This document shows positions 40,789 through 51,544 of a DNA stretch of 64,000 nt, one piece after another; positions within the stretch are counted from its first letter, which is position 1; every line of letters starts with the position of its first letter. The translations under genes and the position numbers were made by a program. This DNA comes from Zonotrichia leucophrys gambelii (taxonomy: Eukaryota; Chordata; Aves; Passeriformes; Passerellidae): NCBI RefSeq assembly GCF_028769735.1, contig NC_088170.1, positions 53,167,585 to 53,231,584 of the forward strand, in the 5' to 3' direction. The notes beneath the pieces are model-generated. The model worked only from the letters and a program-made list of their open reading frames with translations, searched no databases and was not told the DNA's origin.

Positions 40789-41910
40789 GCTGAAGAACAT
40801 TCTTCTATTATTGCCTTTATGCCATATTTAATAATGATATAAAGCTAGTTTTGATAAGCCCAAACAAGTCCTGCTTTTGAAAGGCAAGTAGCTGAATTTC
40901 TGTGAAATGCAACCACTGTCCAGTTTTAACATTAATTAATCGGGGAGTGCCAAAATTATATTTTTACTAACTTGTCTCTTGAATGTCTAGTGCAGGCATT
41001 TCTGCACTTCAGTACAAGGTCGAATTTGATCAAATTCAGGCTTCCTAGTCAAGGTGAACAAGGAATTCAGTTTGGGTTTTTCAGTATGGCAGAGTGGTCC
41101 AAGCATTAACCACGCATCCACCTGGAAATCTTGTACCCATGTGAGTTGCAGGTTGCTTGGAGCATTTCTGTGCTCCATATGCATTGTCAGTGTCCATGTG
41201 GTTATGGTTTGTTTTCCCCAAAATGTTCCTCTTTCATGAATGTGTATGTTTGCTCATGCAGGACAAGGAACGTATCCTCTGGAGAAAAGATTATGGTAAA
41301 AACCAATAGCTGTGTAGGAGAGAAAATGTGTTATTTTTCTGGCCCTTTCCATGTTCATTTTGCACTCTTAGCATTTCTTTAAAATAGTGATTATACTATT
41401 TTTTCGCAAAGAAATGAATTAAAACATATGCCTTGATATGATCCAGATGTTTTGCAGTAGAAGGCTGGTTTCATTGGTTTCATGCAGGAGCTAAATGGCA
41501 TTTGTCCAGCTACCTGGTAGCCAAGAAAAATACAGCAACTAGAGGATGCCTGTCTTGCTTTGTTCCACCTCCAATTCTGATTGTAAAATGCATGCACAGG
41601 TCAAAAAAATCTATAGTCCTTGTAATTAGGCCTATGCAGCTAAAAATTCACCCAAAGCTACTTTGGAAATTCTGCTTTGGAAAGGTACTTTGTAAATTCC
41701 GCTTCCATAAATGTTTATTTTGAACTTTATTTTAATTTCAATTTATCTTGATATATTATCTTAAGATACATTTTATTTAAAATATCTTAATTCTTATCCC
41801 TGATAGTGAAAAACAGGTCTGTGATTTTCTGCAACCCTCTCTTCAATTTAGTATCTGTAAGCCTCACACAGAAGCCTTGGCTGCCCTGGGACACAGCTAA
41901 AATATAGGTA

Positions 41911-43012
41911 TGTGCTGGCTATGAGGGACAAGGTTCTGCTAGCAGGGAAACTATAGGGCTGGCTTCTCTGAGAAGCTGCTGGAAGCTTCCTGCATGTCCC
42001 AGAGCCAATGCCAGCCAGATGGACCCACTGCTGGCCAAGGCTGAGCTAGTCAGAGGTGTGCTTCTCTCATAAGGTGTTTAAGAAATTAAAATAAATTACT
42101 GCACAGAAGTGATTATGGCCAAAGAAAAGAGGAGTGAGAATATGTGAGAAACAGCCCTGCAGACACCAAGGTCAGCGAAGGAAGATGGGGAGGCAGGAGG
42201 TGCTCCAGGCCCCAGAGCTGGGATTACCCTGGGGCAGCCCATGGGGAGGCAGCTGTGCCCCTGCAGCCCAGGGAGGAGCAGGGGGAGCAGAGATCCACCT
42301 GCAGCCCTGGAGGAGCCCAGCCCAGAGCAGGTGGGTGCCCAAAGGAGGCTGGTACCTCATGGGAAGTCCACACCGGATGTGTGGAGAGAGGAACCTCTGG
42401 GCCTGTGGAGAGAGGCAGGACTTCTGGACAAATGGCGAGAGGGGCCCAGGCTGCAGCAGGTTTGCTGGCAGGACCTGTGGTCCTGCAGAGGACTCACTGT
42501 GGAGCACTCTGCTCCTGAAGGACTGCACTCCATGATGGGACATCCATTGGAGCAGTTCATGGAGCCCTTGGGAAGGACTCATGCTGAAGACGCTTGTGGA
42601 GAACTGTTTCCTGTGGCAGGGACCCCATGCTGCATCAGGGGAAGGACTCCTCTCCCTGAGGAGGAAGCAGTGTCAGAAACAAGGGATGAACTGGCCATTA
42701 CCTCCATTCCCATCTTCCTGTGCTCAGGGGCAGGAGGTAGAGCCTGAGGAGGGAAGAGTGGGGAGAAGGTGTTTTTAAGATTTACTTTATGTCTCATTAT
42801 CCTGCTGTAATTTTGCTTGGAAATAAATTCGGTTAGTTCACCAAGTTGAGTCTGTTTTTCAAAGATGTGATGGTAGCTGGTGAGTAATGTCTCCCAGAAT
42901 TTATCTCAGCTCATGAACCTTTTATACTTTCTCTCCCCTATCCAGCTAATGAGGAGAGTGAGATAACAGCTTTGGTGGGTACCTGGCATCCAGTCAGGGA
43001 CAACCCACCACA
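41911..43012 (+). mobile_element. Long ERV LTR (family 2), probably solo
   Basis: This element of about 1.1 kb matches a bird ERV LTR family I recognise. The U3 part includes GAGAAGCTGCTGGAAGCTTC. A long GC-rich middle has repeated GTGGAGAGAGG and GGAGCAG units. The polyadenylation signal AATAAATTCGG lies at about 42822, and the end reads GGTGGGTACCTGGCATCCAG, then CAACCCACCACA. The bases flanking the proposed ends, AGGTA (41906-41910) and AGGCA (43013-43017), match at 4 of 5 positions. That is compatible with a 5-base target-site duplication and supports both boundaries. No viral genes flank it. The overlapping open frames of 124-168 codons at 42134-42747, present in several frames on both strands, come from stop-poor GC-rich repeats and are not genes. 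Confidence 0.75.
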
Positions 43013-43074
43013 AGGCAATATCCTATGTATTACTAAACAAATTTCAGGCAGAAAGTGTCTGTATAAACAAAAAC
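43013..43074. other. Host spacer between two LTR elements
   Basis: 62 bases of AT-rich sequence separate the long family 2 LTR from the reverse-oriented LTR element to its right. Confidence 0.5.
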
Positions 43075-43730
43075 TGTTGTATGAAATAAACAGGGCCAGG
43101 AGACTTCTTCTCCTTTATAATGCCTTTATTAAAAGTGATCAGCTCAGGATTGGTGGCTTGGCAGGGCTGCAGTCCCCCTTGCGTCTCCCAGGGCGACTCA
43201 GAGGAGGAAGACACGCGCAGCTCTGTCCACTAGGAGCAGAGCCGGGGATCCAGTCCTCATGGGAGCCTTAAGGCGTGATGTCCCCATCAGGTGTTACTTT
43301 CCCTGGCTCGGTCTCGTCTGGTCCCGGCGTTGGGACCACTCCCTGCTCAGGGCGAGAGGGGCTCCGAAGGTGTTCAGCATCTCTGCAGGCTCAGCACTCG
43401 GCTCCTCATGTCCAGACATCACTTTAGTCTCTCAACTCTTATTTGGCTCGTTGTTTTTGGGGTTTTCTCGTTGCATCTTGAGTCGGGGTCCCACAAAGTA
43501 TTCTGGACTTTGGAGTCACTTTGCATAACCCCCCCCCCCCACCCTCTCAGGTGTCTTCCCTATGCTGTAAGAGAGCACAGCCTCGGGGGAAGGGTCCACC
43601 GCACCCAGCCAGGCTTTTTACTAATACAAAAGAGGAGATAAGCCTTAACGACCCTGTATTACAATAACAAAGCACTAAGAATCCTGGCAGAGACCGATCT
43701 GGCGGCGTCCCTGTAACTCTTTCTCTCAAA
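43075..43730 (-). mobile_element. CpG-rich ERV LTR element, minus orientation
   Basis: Read on the minus strand, the right-hand portion ends with a polyadenylation signal (AATAAAGGCATTATAAAG), then GAGAAGAAGTCTCCTGG and a CATACAACA terminus. This is a typical R/U5 arrangement. The plus-strand start is TGTTGTATGAAATAAAC. The other end is uncertain: AATAACA at 43669 would give TG...CA ends with weakly similar 6-base flanks (AAAAAC and AAGCAC), but CpG-rich sequence continues to about 43728. Within it, minus strand TGGGACCCCGACTC (43493-43480) resembles a retroviral tRNA primer-binding site next to a TTTG, so this may be an LTR plus leader rather than one LTR. It retains many CpG sites, unlike all its neighbours. 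A C-run lies at about 43529-43541. No viral coding sequence is present. Confidence 0.62.
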
Positions 43731-46700
43731 AAAAATATTAACTGAATTTTTGTTCATAACATTGTAGTTAAACTGAATTAAATCTTGAAATAATTTCGAG
43801 AAGCAGGAGCTTTGGTATAATGCTACCCTCCTTCCCACTCCAGTAATGCAATTGTTCTGCAAGATGTAAGTAATGTTTTGGGGTTTTATGAAAAAAAAAA
43901 TTAAATATTAATTAAATCAATGCAGTATGATCTGTTTAAGTATTCAGTCTGTCCAGAAAATGGATAGAGAAACCATTTAAAGGAGTTCTTTGAGGCTTAA
44001 AGGTGAAATTATAGTCTCTCAGTGAAGCTTTTGACAAATAGACTTGGTGATTGGCATGCTCAGGGAAATAGAACCTCTTTGAGTCTGGTAAGTGCCTCTT
44101 TTAACATGCAACATTTTTAGATTCTCTATGGCTTAGCAAGCAAGAGACAGAGGCATTCCTTATGTTCCACTCCTTAATGGAAAAAGCCTATGATATGTTT
44201 ACATATCTTTGAGTAAACTGTAAAAGTCCTTTTGGAAAAGATTTTAATTATAATAGCACTAATCTTAATTATGCACAATTTTTTTCAAATCCTCTAGATT
44301 CCTTTCTGCATATGAATTAGTGCTCCTGCCTATCCACAGCAATTAAAGTTGACATTTATTATGTATTTTTTTAAAAGTGTTAATAAATTTTTTTCAATAC
44401 TTTTGTGCATTGTTTTGGAAGGGTCTTCTCTCAGACAGTGCCTAAGTCAATGCATATTTCATGGCTCTTCACATCATTTGCTTAGTACTACAAGTGTTAT
44501 GTGTGTGACCAGCTGTCAAAGTGAATTTGTCCTGAATTAGTAAAAAGAATGAATAAACTGAGCACCAAACCCAAGTAAACCCCTTTTCTCATTGCTTTAA
44601 CTTCAAGGCCATAAAGTTCTAATGAAAAAGCTGACCTTTTGGAGAAAAGGAATTATTATAACAATTATTCCAACATACCCTTACTCAATTCTAATTAAAT
44701 ATGCTAATAAAATAATTTTGTTCCACTTCAAATTCAATTACAGAATTGTTTTGGGTGGAAAACCAATAATTTATTCCTCCATTTAATTATTCATTAAAAA
44801 TTCACTGACACAGGTAAGACTGCATGTGGAAGCAGTCTTTAACATGCAATTTTAATCGTACAACTGATGCCTTTAACTAGTAAGCCTTCATAGCACGTGC
44901 TGCTCTGATGAAGCAAGAAGTTTTTAAACACCTGAAATCCTGCTGTGGGCCTGTGGGCTGTGGTAAGATATTCCATCTTTAATGGATGTCAGTTGAAACA
45001 CTTTTGCAATCATGCATGATCCTGCTTATATTCCCAACAGCTGCAGACTAAACATCTCAATTGACTTCAGTCAGCTCCAAATCATGTGAGGGCTGCTAAA
45101 TTTGAGGGCATGGACATTTGTTTACTGCACTTTGTGCACAAAATCTGTGTCTGCTCTCTTCAAATAGTTCATTTTCCCCCTCTGTGAGCACAATGCATGA
45201 CGTGTAGATATCTCCCTGCCTTACAGGAATGGCCCCATTCAAGGAAATAAGGGCATTTGTACTTGCCACAGAGTCCTAGCTTCCTCCTCAGTAAAATAGA
45301 TTAAAGTTATTTTTAGACTTTTAGCTACCCTGAGGAGAAATTCCTCCTCCTTGACAATCCCTGACCCTTTTGTAAGGAGATTGTGTCAACTTGTGTGAGC
45401 TGATGGGCCTGGTCAGGCTAAAGGATAGGTCTGGGAAAAGTAAATTTGCCTCTGGAGTGACAGAAATGTCTCTGCTTCCTTCCTTGGGTTGCCAGAATTT
45501 AATGAAAAAATTTCTAAAAATTGCAATTACTTTGTAAAGTAAGTTTAAGATTTGCGTACCAGAACTTTGTTTTTGAAAGATACCAGAAAAATCTCTTACT
45601 GTGGAATTCTTTAAAAGATCTACAAGGTTTGCAATAGTTATACAATTCTATATTGAATGGGAAAGGGCATTTTTACACTAAGTAGCAAGAATCAGTCCTC
45701 AAACAATATAGTGTGAGATATTGGTGTATTTAATTTTTTTCCAAACTGAACTGTTCCATTAAAGAGAAAAGATAGACTATATATTTTTTCAAATTATTTT
45801 TAAAGGTAACTTAGAATAAAGTTTTCTTTCAGTTGGATATGTGTAAAAATGCCTCTTCTGTATTTTATATGAGAATATTTCAAGAAATCCTGAAAAGCAA
45901 GAAATATTACAAATTTTTTTGCTGTTATATGTAATTTGGAGTCTGAAAGATTTGGCTGAACTATGGTTGCTCACTCTCTTTCTCCATCAGCTAAAGGCAA
46001 TTTGTAACTGCCTAACTACATTTCTTTCAAAGAAGTGTATGACAGTTTAAAAACTTACCAGTCTCTTCAGTAATACTAATGTTTTGATATGTTCAGTGTT
46101 TTGAACTGGAGTAAGGGTTACAATGTTTGGCTCATAGCGCTCTTACCAACACAGGTAGATATTTATTGCTAATAACCTAACTACAGCATCCCAGGCTGGT
46201 ACTGCAATGAGGCACTTTGCACCATGACTGAAATGGATGTACCATAGCCCAGATTTTCCTATCTGCTTTGCTAAAGTTGCTTCATAATCCAGATATTATG
46301 GGAATAAGTGTTTGGATACTGCAGTTCTGTAAGTAGTTTATTAAAGGAAAAAGTTTGTCATTTAAGATGGGAATCCACCTTTGCTGGTGGCAAAACTCAC
46401 AGATAGTCACAGCCTGTGATCAGCCCCAAAGATCCAAACAGAATATTATTTACACAGCACTTGACATATTAAAATTTATATTTGAGATAAACATTTTGTC
46501 CTTTATATCTAAAGACACGGTACACACCGGTTATAATTCTCATTTTAGTCTGTCAAGGACTGAATCAGCTGTCACTTCAAAGGCAGCAAACCACAAGAAA
46601 TCAAAATTACTCTTGAAGTTTTTAAAGATATTTTGGATTTAATCTTTGAAAAGGAAAATTGCTGCGTATTGATATTTCTCAAACATTTTTTTAATGTACT

Positions 46701-49700
46701 AACACATCAGTTATTCACCAGACTTCTTCAGCAATAACCACTTCCAGAAGATAAAACATCAGCTAGAAAGGTTCAGATTTTCAAAGTCGCTTGAAGGACG
46801 CAGGAACCGTGTCCATTAGAATAAGTGGAAAATATGTTCTTTATTTGCTTCAGAAAGATCTCTAGAGGTGTTAGGAGTGTACTAAATGTGATGAAAACAG
46901 AGATATACACATTTAAACTTCTTGAGACACACCTGGAATTATATTTGGAAACATCATTGATTGTTGGGAAATACTCTAGCTTTAAAATAAAATCACACAG
47001 CAAACTTCAATAAACTCCAGTGAACATATGTTTGTTCAGGAAATTGGTGCAAATGAAAAATAAAATTATGGGAAAATTTTATTAATTTTTATCCTGCTTG
47101 ATAAAAGGTTGGAAATTTTAGAAAGTTTTCTCTCCTTTTTTAAACTTTTAGTGTAAAAATTCTTTGGAACCATGGAATGGATGGGATTCTTTTTGTTTCT
47201 GCTTGATTTTATTCTCTTTTAATATAGTCCTCATAAACTAATGAAAGAACCACAGCTGATTTTTCAGATAGCACAGTTATATTTATTGTTCTATGTCATC
47301 ATATAGAAACATAATAAAGAATTAGAGATGCCAATTATGGGCACTGCAGGAATAAGTTTTTTCTTGGAAGGACTTAAACAGTACCCTTGTGTGATGTTAT
47401 CTAAACCTTTACTGTACATTCTGAATGAGAAAAACATGCAGATTTACCTAATTTTTTAGCCATTCAGTACATGCTAATTGCAAAAATTGATATTCCGAAT
47501 TACATTATCTCTAGAGTAGTTCAGTGATGCTATGCAAAACTTGGCCAAATTTGTTTAAACATGCAGTAAGGAGGGAATATCAGTAGCTTTCTTAGTGAAA
47601 CTGGAGATTTTTCCTTGCTTTTTTTGTGCCTTTTTTACATGTTTTGTTTTTCATTATTACATTTTAATCAAACTTGTTGAAATTTATATCTACTTTTTTG
47701 TGTATTTAAAAGCTCTTATGTAGCAAATATTTACATATGTTCTAATTTTTTTTACAATGAATAAAGCCATTATTTCAATGAGCCACAAGAGCACATATGT
47801 AGCTAACTGTAGATAAGTACATATATAAAACTTTTATAGAATCAAAACCCATATGAATCTATGTACTGTAAAATTCATGGTGTTCTGTCTAAAGTAACAT
47901 CTTCATTAGTAATGCATGGTTTGCACCATTTCCTTCTTATAAAGCATGACTTTCATGACACTCATTAAACTCGGAGAGAAATCATGTTATCTACCCGTTC
48001 ACCTGTGTAAAGCATGTTTTTCTTATTATCTTGTAAGGTCAAACTAAATCCTTTCACAGACCATACTCTCTTTTTCTCTCTGTCTCTCTGAAAAAGGTAT
48101 TATACATGCATTTTTGCTACTTTTTTTTTCTTTCTTCACTTTCCCCTTCACCATCTGTTCTACTTCCCTAAACCCTTCTTTCCTATAAAAAGTTAGTTGA
48201 CACTGAACTTTTCACATCTCTGTGAGAAGTCAAATAAGAGCGAATCAAACACATACTTGAAATATTCCTGAAATTTTTACTACATTGCTTTTGGCTTTGA
48301 TAAGAAAAAGGTACTCAAATTGTGTGTGAGATTTAAGTGAATGGCTAAGGAAATGAAATGGATATATATGTAAACAAATAAAGAAACAAACAAAAGTCCC
48401 CAAACAAAAACCAAAACCAACCAAACAACAACAAAAAACCCAAAAAATCTTTGAAAATGTAACCCAACTTGTTGAAGCTACTTATTTAGATACAATCTCT
48501 TAAAAAATCACCCACAACTTCAGGCTGAATTCCATGTAGTTTTATCCTTGGCTTTCACAATTTCTGGGAGAAACAATCTCTGCATGTATTGCATGATCAT
48601 CTGGGCCACAGTTTCTACCTAGAACATGCACAATTGTTCTGTGGGATAGATACACTCATTTTCTGCCTGGGGCAGTTCACAATGAAAATTTTCTACCCAC
48701 AAACAATCTTGTTAGCTTCACGATTTCTTTCCCCCTCTAATGAATGCAGAACATAATGAATGCCAAGCCAATCTTTTGAGTCCAAATCCAGGGATCTTCA
48801 TCAAGACAATGAATGTGCATTCGTTAAATAGAACCATGTTGAAAGTGTTTCTGCAATAAATACAGTATAATACATTTTCTTTAATGGGAATGTAGTATTT
48901 TAGCACATTACTTAATTAGGGATGAGCAGAAAAATGGAGTTAATTCCTTCAGCTTCAGTGAGTGCAGCAGAAGCAGTATGTTTTCATTCATTGCTTGGAG
49001 ACCCATTAATTACATTACAGCTGAATAAAAAAAGGACAGTATTTAAAATATTATATATGGTATAGAATAATTTAATAATTTTATTGCTTACTGAAAGGAT
49101 GAGGCTAGATGGAGGTGGCGCTATCTTCCTCTTAAGTCTCATATCTGTGCAACTGATAAAATTTCAGATTATTTTTATGGTCTTGATTCTCTATTGGTGC
49201 AAGGCACTAGACAGTTACTCATTTGGGAGAACAGAAAGAGCCATAATCATGCCATTCAGTAATTAAATCTATTTACAAACCTTTGTGGGAAAGTCTGAGC
49301 TGGGCAAACCAAGACCAAAGCTATTCTTAACTCCTGCTAGTTAATTTGAAGTGTATTGATAGCTTAAAAAGTTAGAAAGCTGTGCTTAAAGTCAACATTT
49401 CAACTGAGTGTAAAAGTTCCCATGACTATTAAACACTCCAGTGTTAAATCACTGGGGTTCCTTTATGCAAAAATCTTGGCCACTGAATATGAAAAACTAT
49501 AGTTGAAAGGAAAGAGTCTCTACTGTTCCCTTTGAAAACTGTAGTAATTTCAATAAATTGAACTTTACATAAGCAGTAACTTGCAGAAGAAAAACTCTGT
49601 ACTCCACAGTACAACAGGATAATTCTTCCTATAATAGTGTCTTTCAGTGTTATACTATTTGTTCTGTAAGAAAAAATACACTAAAATGATCGTTTAGGTA

Positions 49701-50118
49701 GATTTTACTAAGGATATTGCATGTGATATAACATTTAACAAACTGGAAATATTCTGAGAAACATTATTTAGATTGTTCCACACCATGTTTAAATCAACCC
49801 TTACTTGCTAAGTGTTTTCATTTTGGAAGAAAGGGACTGCTGTGGTGAGAGTGTTCTCATTTTTATAACAAGTAAGAGTGCTTCTGTGCGCACTGAGAAC
49901 TTGCTGGTTCAATTCCTTCTCCAGGAAGCCATGGTTTTCCCACCTCTACAAGGCTGTCCCATTTCCTCTGGGCTATTGTGAAGAAGAAATGTATTCTACA
50001 ATTAATTCTCTGTTGACATCCTTCTGCAGTGCACAAAGGCCTGAACATTCACAGAGGTACAGCTCATCAGTGGAAGAGACTGAAAGAAGCATTCTAACCT
50101 ACTACAGTGTAAGCTGGT
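43731..50118. other. Unique AT-rich DNA; no gene recognised
   Basis: Open frames are at most 95 codons, with no domains. It contains a CT-rich stretch around 48065-48090 and the A/C-rich tract at 48371-48450. No classified transposon was recognised. Confidence 0.55.
48371..48450. repeat. A/C-rich low-complexity tract
   Basis: Units such as AAACAAA and CCAAAACC repeat over about 80 bases. It resembles the tract at 17505-17560. Confidence 0.8.
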
Positions 50119-50522
50119 TGTAGCCACAATTCTCTTTACAGATAAAAGCAAGGCACATTTTCCCAAGAATATCTTCTGGGAAATGCAGCGAGAAAACCTC
50201 AGAGAAGAAGGGAAAACAATTCTTATCTCTGCTTGCTGCTCCTGTTGCTTTGCATGTGTGGAATGTGCTGGAAGATTGCTACCTGAAGGAATTTGGTAAT
50301 TGGATTCTGGTGGAGATTGTTTATGTTAATTAGTCCATCGGGTCCAAGCTGTGTGGACTGTCAGTCTGCAGTCAGTCACAAGTTAGTAGTTAGTGGTAAG
50401 TATGATAGATTATATAGATTACTATAGATTAGTATCTCTCTGTAATGTTATAGTTTTAATAAAGCCAGTGAGTGTTCAGCATTCCGAAGTCTTGGAGTCA
50501 GATGCCAATCATTCCCATGACA
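50119..50522 (+). mobile_element. ERV LTR, about 400 bases
   Basis: The element starts TGTAGCCACAATTCTCTTTA and ends TTCCCATGACA, with landmarks of an avian ERV LTR I recognise: AGATAAAAGCAAGGCACATT, TCTTCTGGGAAATGCAG, CCATCGGGTCCAAGCTGTG and TAATAAAGCCAG. The last is the polyadenylation signal at about 50457, followed by a GAGTCAGATG stretch before the end. No internal viral sequence is adjacent, so it is probably solo. It abuts the CR1 on its right within about 40 bases. No target-site duplication could be confirmed. Confidence 0.68.
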
Positions 50523-50564
50523 GGGGCACCCTGCAATTTTGATAGCTGGTGAAGCTCCAAAGCA

Positions 50565-50818
50565 TTGGGGCAACAAAAATATTCAGAGGACTGGAGGACC
50601 TTTCCTATGAATATAGGATGAGAGCTGGGGTAATTCAGCCTCAAGAAGAGAAGGCTCTGGGAGACTTCAGTGTGGCCTTCCAGTACCTTAAGGGTGCTTA
50701 TTAAAAAAAATGAAGAGTGACTTTTCATATGAACAGACAGTGACAGGACAAGGGGGAATTTTTTAAACTGAAAGAGGGCAGGTTCAGATTAGATGTTAGG
50801 AAGAAATGCTTTTTTCAG
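50565..50818 (+). repeat. CR1 LINE 3' UTR, left part (split by LTR)
   Basis: TCAGAGGACTGGAGGACCTT, CAGCCTCAAGAAGAGAAGGC, GGACAAGGGGGAA and TTAGATGTTAGGAAGAAATG follow the CR1 3' UTR order. The match breaks off at 50818 and resumes at 51350 with AGAGGGTGGTG, the next expected segment. The 531 bases between are an LTR insertion. The element is 5' truncated and non-coding. Confidence 0.9.
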
Positions 50819-51349
50819 TGTTAAGGAAACTTCCCAACGAGACCATTCTCGAGCCTCTCTGGCGTCACAGTCCCCAGGCCAGAGGCTTTCACTGCTGGGC
50901 CTGGAGCCCCTTGGCAGCAGCTCCAGGGCCTGAGGGGAGCCCCCCTGGCTCCCTGCACTCCCCACTCCAGCCAGGCAGACCAGGTTCCCTCACCCCTTTG
51001 GCCCCTGGGTTCCCATTGCAGAGTTTCAGGTGTCTCATTCTATAAAGCCATTTATTCACAGGGCAGTGACACAGAAACAGCTCCAGCTGCTGCTGCTCAG
51101 GAGGGACCCCAACAAAGGAACCCCATGGCTTTTACACCCTCACAGTCCATGCAGGCACAACTCTCACTCTTCCTCCAAGCCCTCGACTTCCCCTGTGTCT
51201 CCTGGTGTCCGTTCACCTGGCTGGGCCACCAGTCCTTGTGCCCTTTGTCAGGCTGTGTTGGGCTCCTACCCAGAGCTCAATCTCCTCAATCTGCTTCTTG
51301 CACTGCAGCTTGCAAACTGAGATACCTTAACCTGGTGTATTCCTCAACA
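50819..51349 (-). mobile_element. Solo ERV LTR (family 1) inserted in a CR1
   Basis: The plus strand begins TGTTAAGGAA and ends TTCCTCAACA, a 10-base inverted terminal repeat with one mismatch and TG...CA ends. In minus orientation it shows GGGTGTAAAAGCC (TATA-like) and then CTGTGAATAAATGG (polyadenylation signal), correctly ordered for an LTR. It shares both termini and the position of the TATA-like box with the plus-strand LTR at 11213-11780. It interrupts a CR1 whose two halves are collinear. The flanks TTCAG and CCCAG are only partly alike, so the target-site duplication is worn or differently placed. The frames at 50806-51364 are incidental. Confidence 0.85.
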
Positions 51350-51544
51350 CCCAGAGGGTGGTGAAACACTGAACAGGTTGCCTGCAAAGGTTGTGGATGT
51401 CACATTTCTGGAAGTGTTCAAGACCAGGTTGTCTGGAGCCCCGAGTAATCTGGCCTAGTGAGTAGCATCCCTGTCCATGGCAGTCATAGTGGAGCTAGAT
51501 CACCTTTAAGGTCTCTTTCAACCCAAACCATTCAGATTCTATGA
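51350..51544 (+). repeat. CR1 LINE 3' end, right part
   Basis: Continues the CR1 from 50818: AGAGGGTGGTGAAACACTGA, ACAGGTTGCCTGCAAAGG, GGAAGTGTTCAAGACCAGGT, GGTCTCTTTCAACCCAAACC, ending with the octamer-type tail ATTCAGATTCTATGA. The intact tail marks the true 3' terminus of the retrotransposon. Confidence 0.93.

Larger units (their letters stand above)
35166..41910. other. Unique AT-rich DNA with a probable MIR relic and small repeats
   Basis: No gene recognised. It holds a probable ancient SINE at 39470-39620, a G-run at about 40117-40130 and a 28-base tandem duplication at 40733-40788. Open frames are at most 83 codons. Confidence 0.5.

Noticed and set aside
42134..42747. Overlapping open frames of 124-168 codons that look gene-like
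   Set aside because: They lie inside the family 2 LTR, are open in several phases on both strands and follow the internal GC-rich repeats. No domain or splice context.
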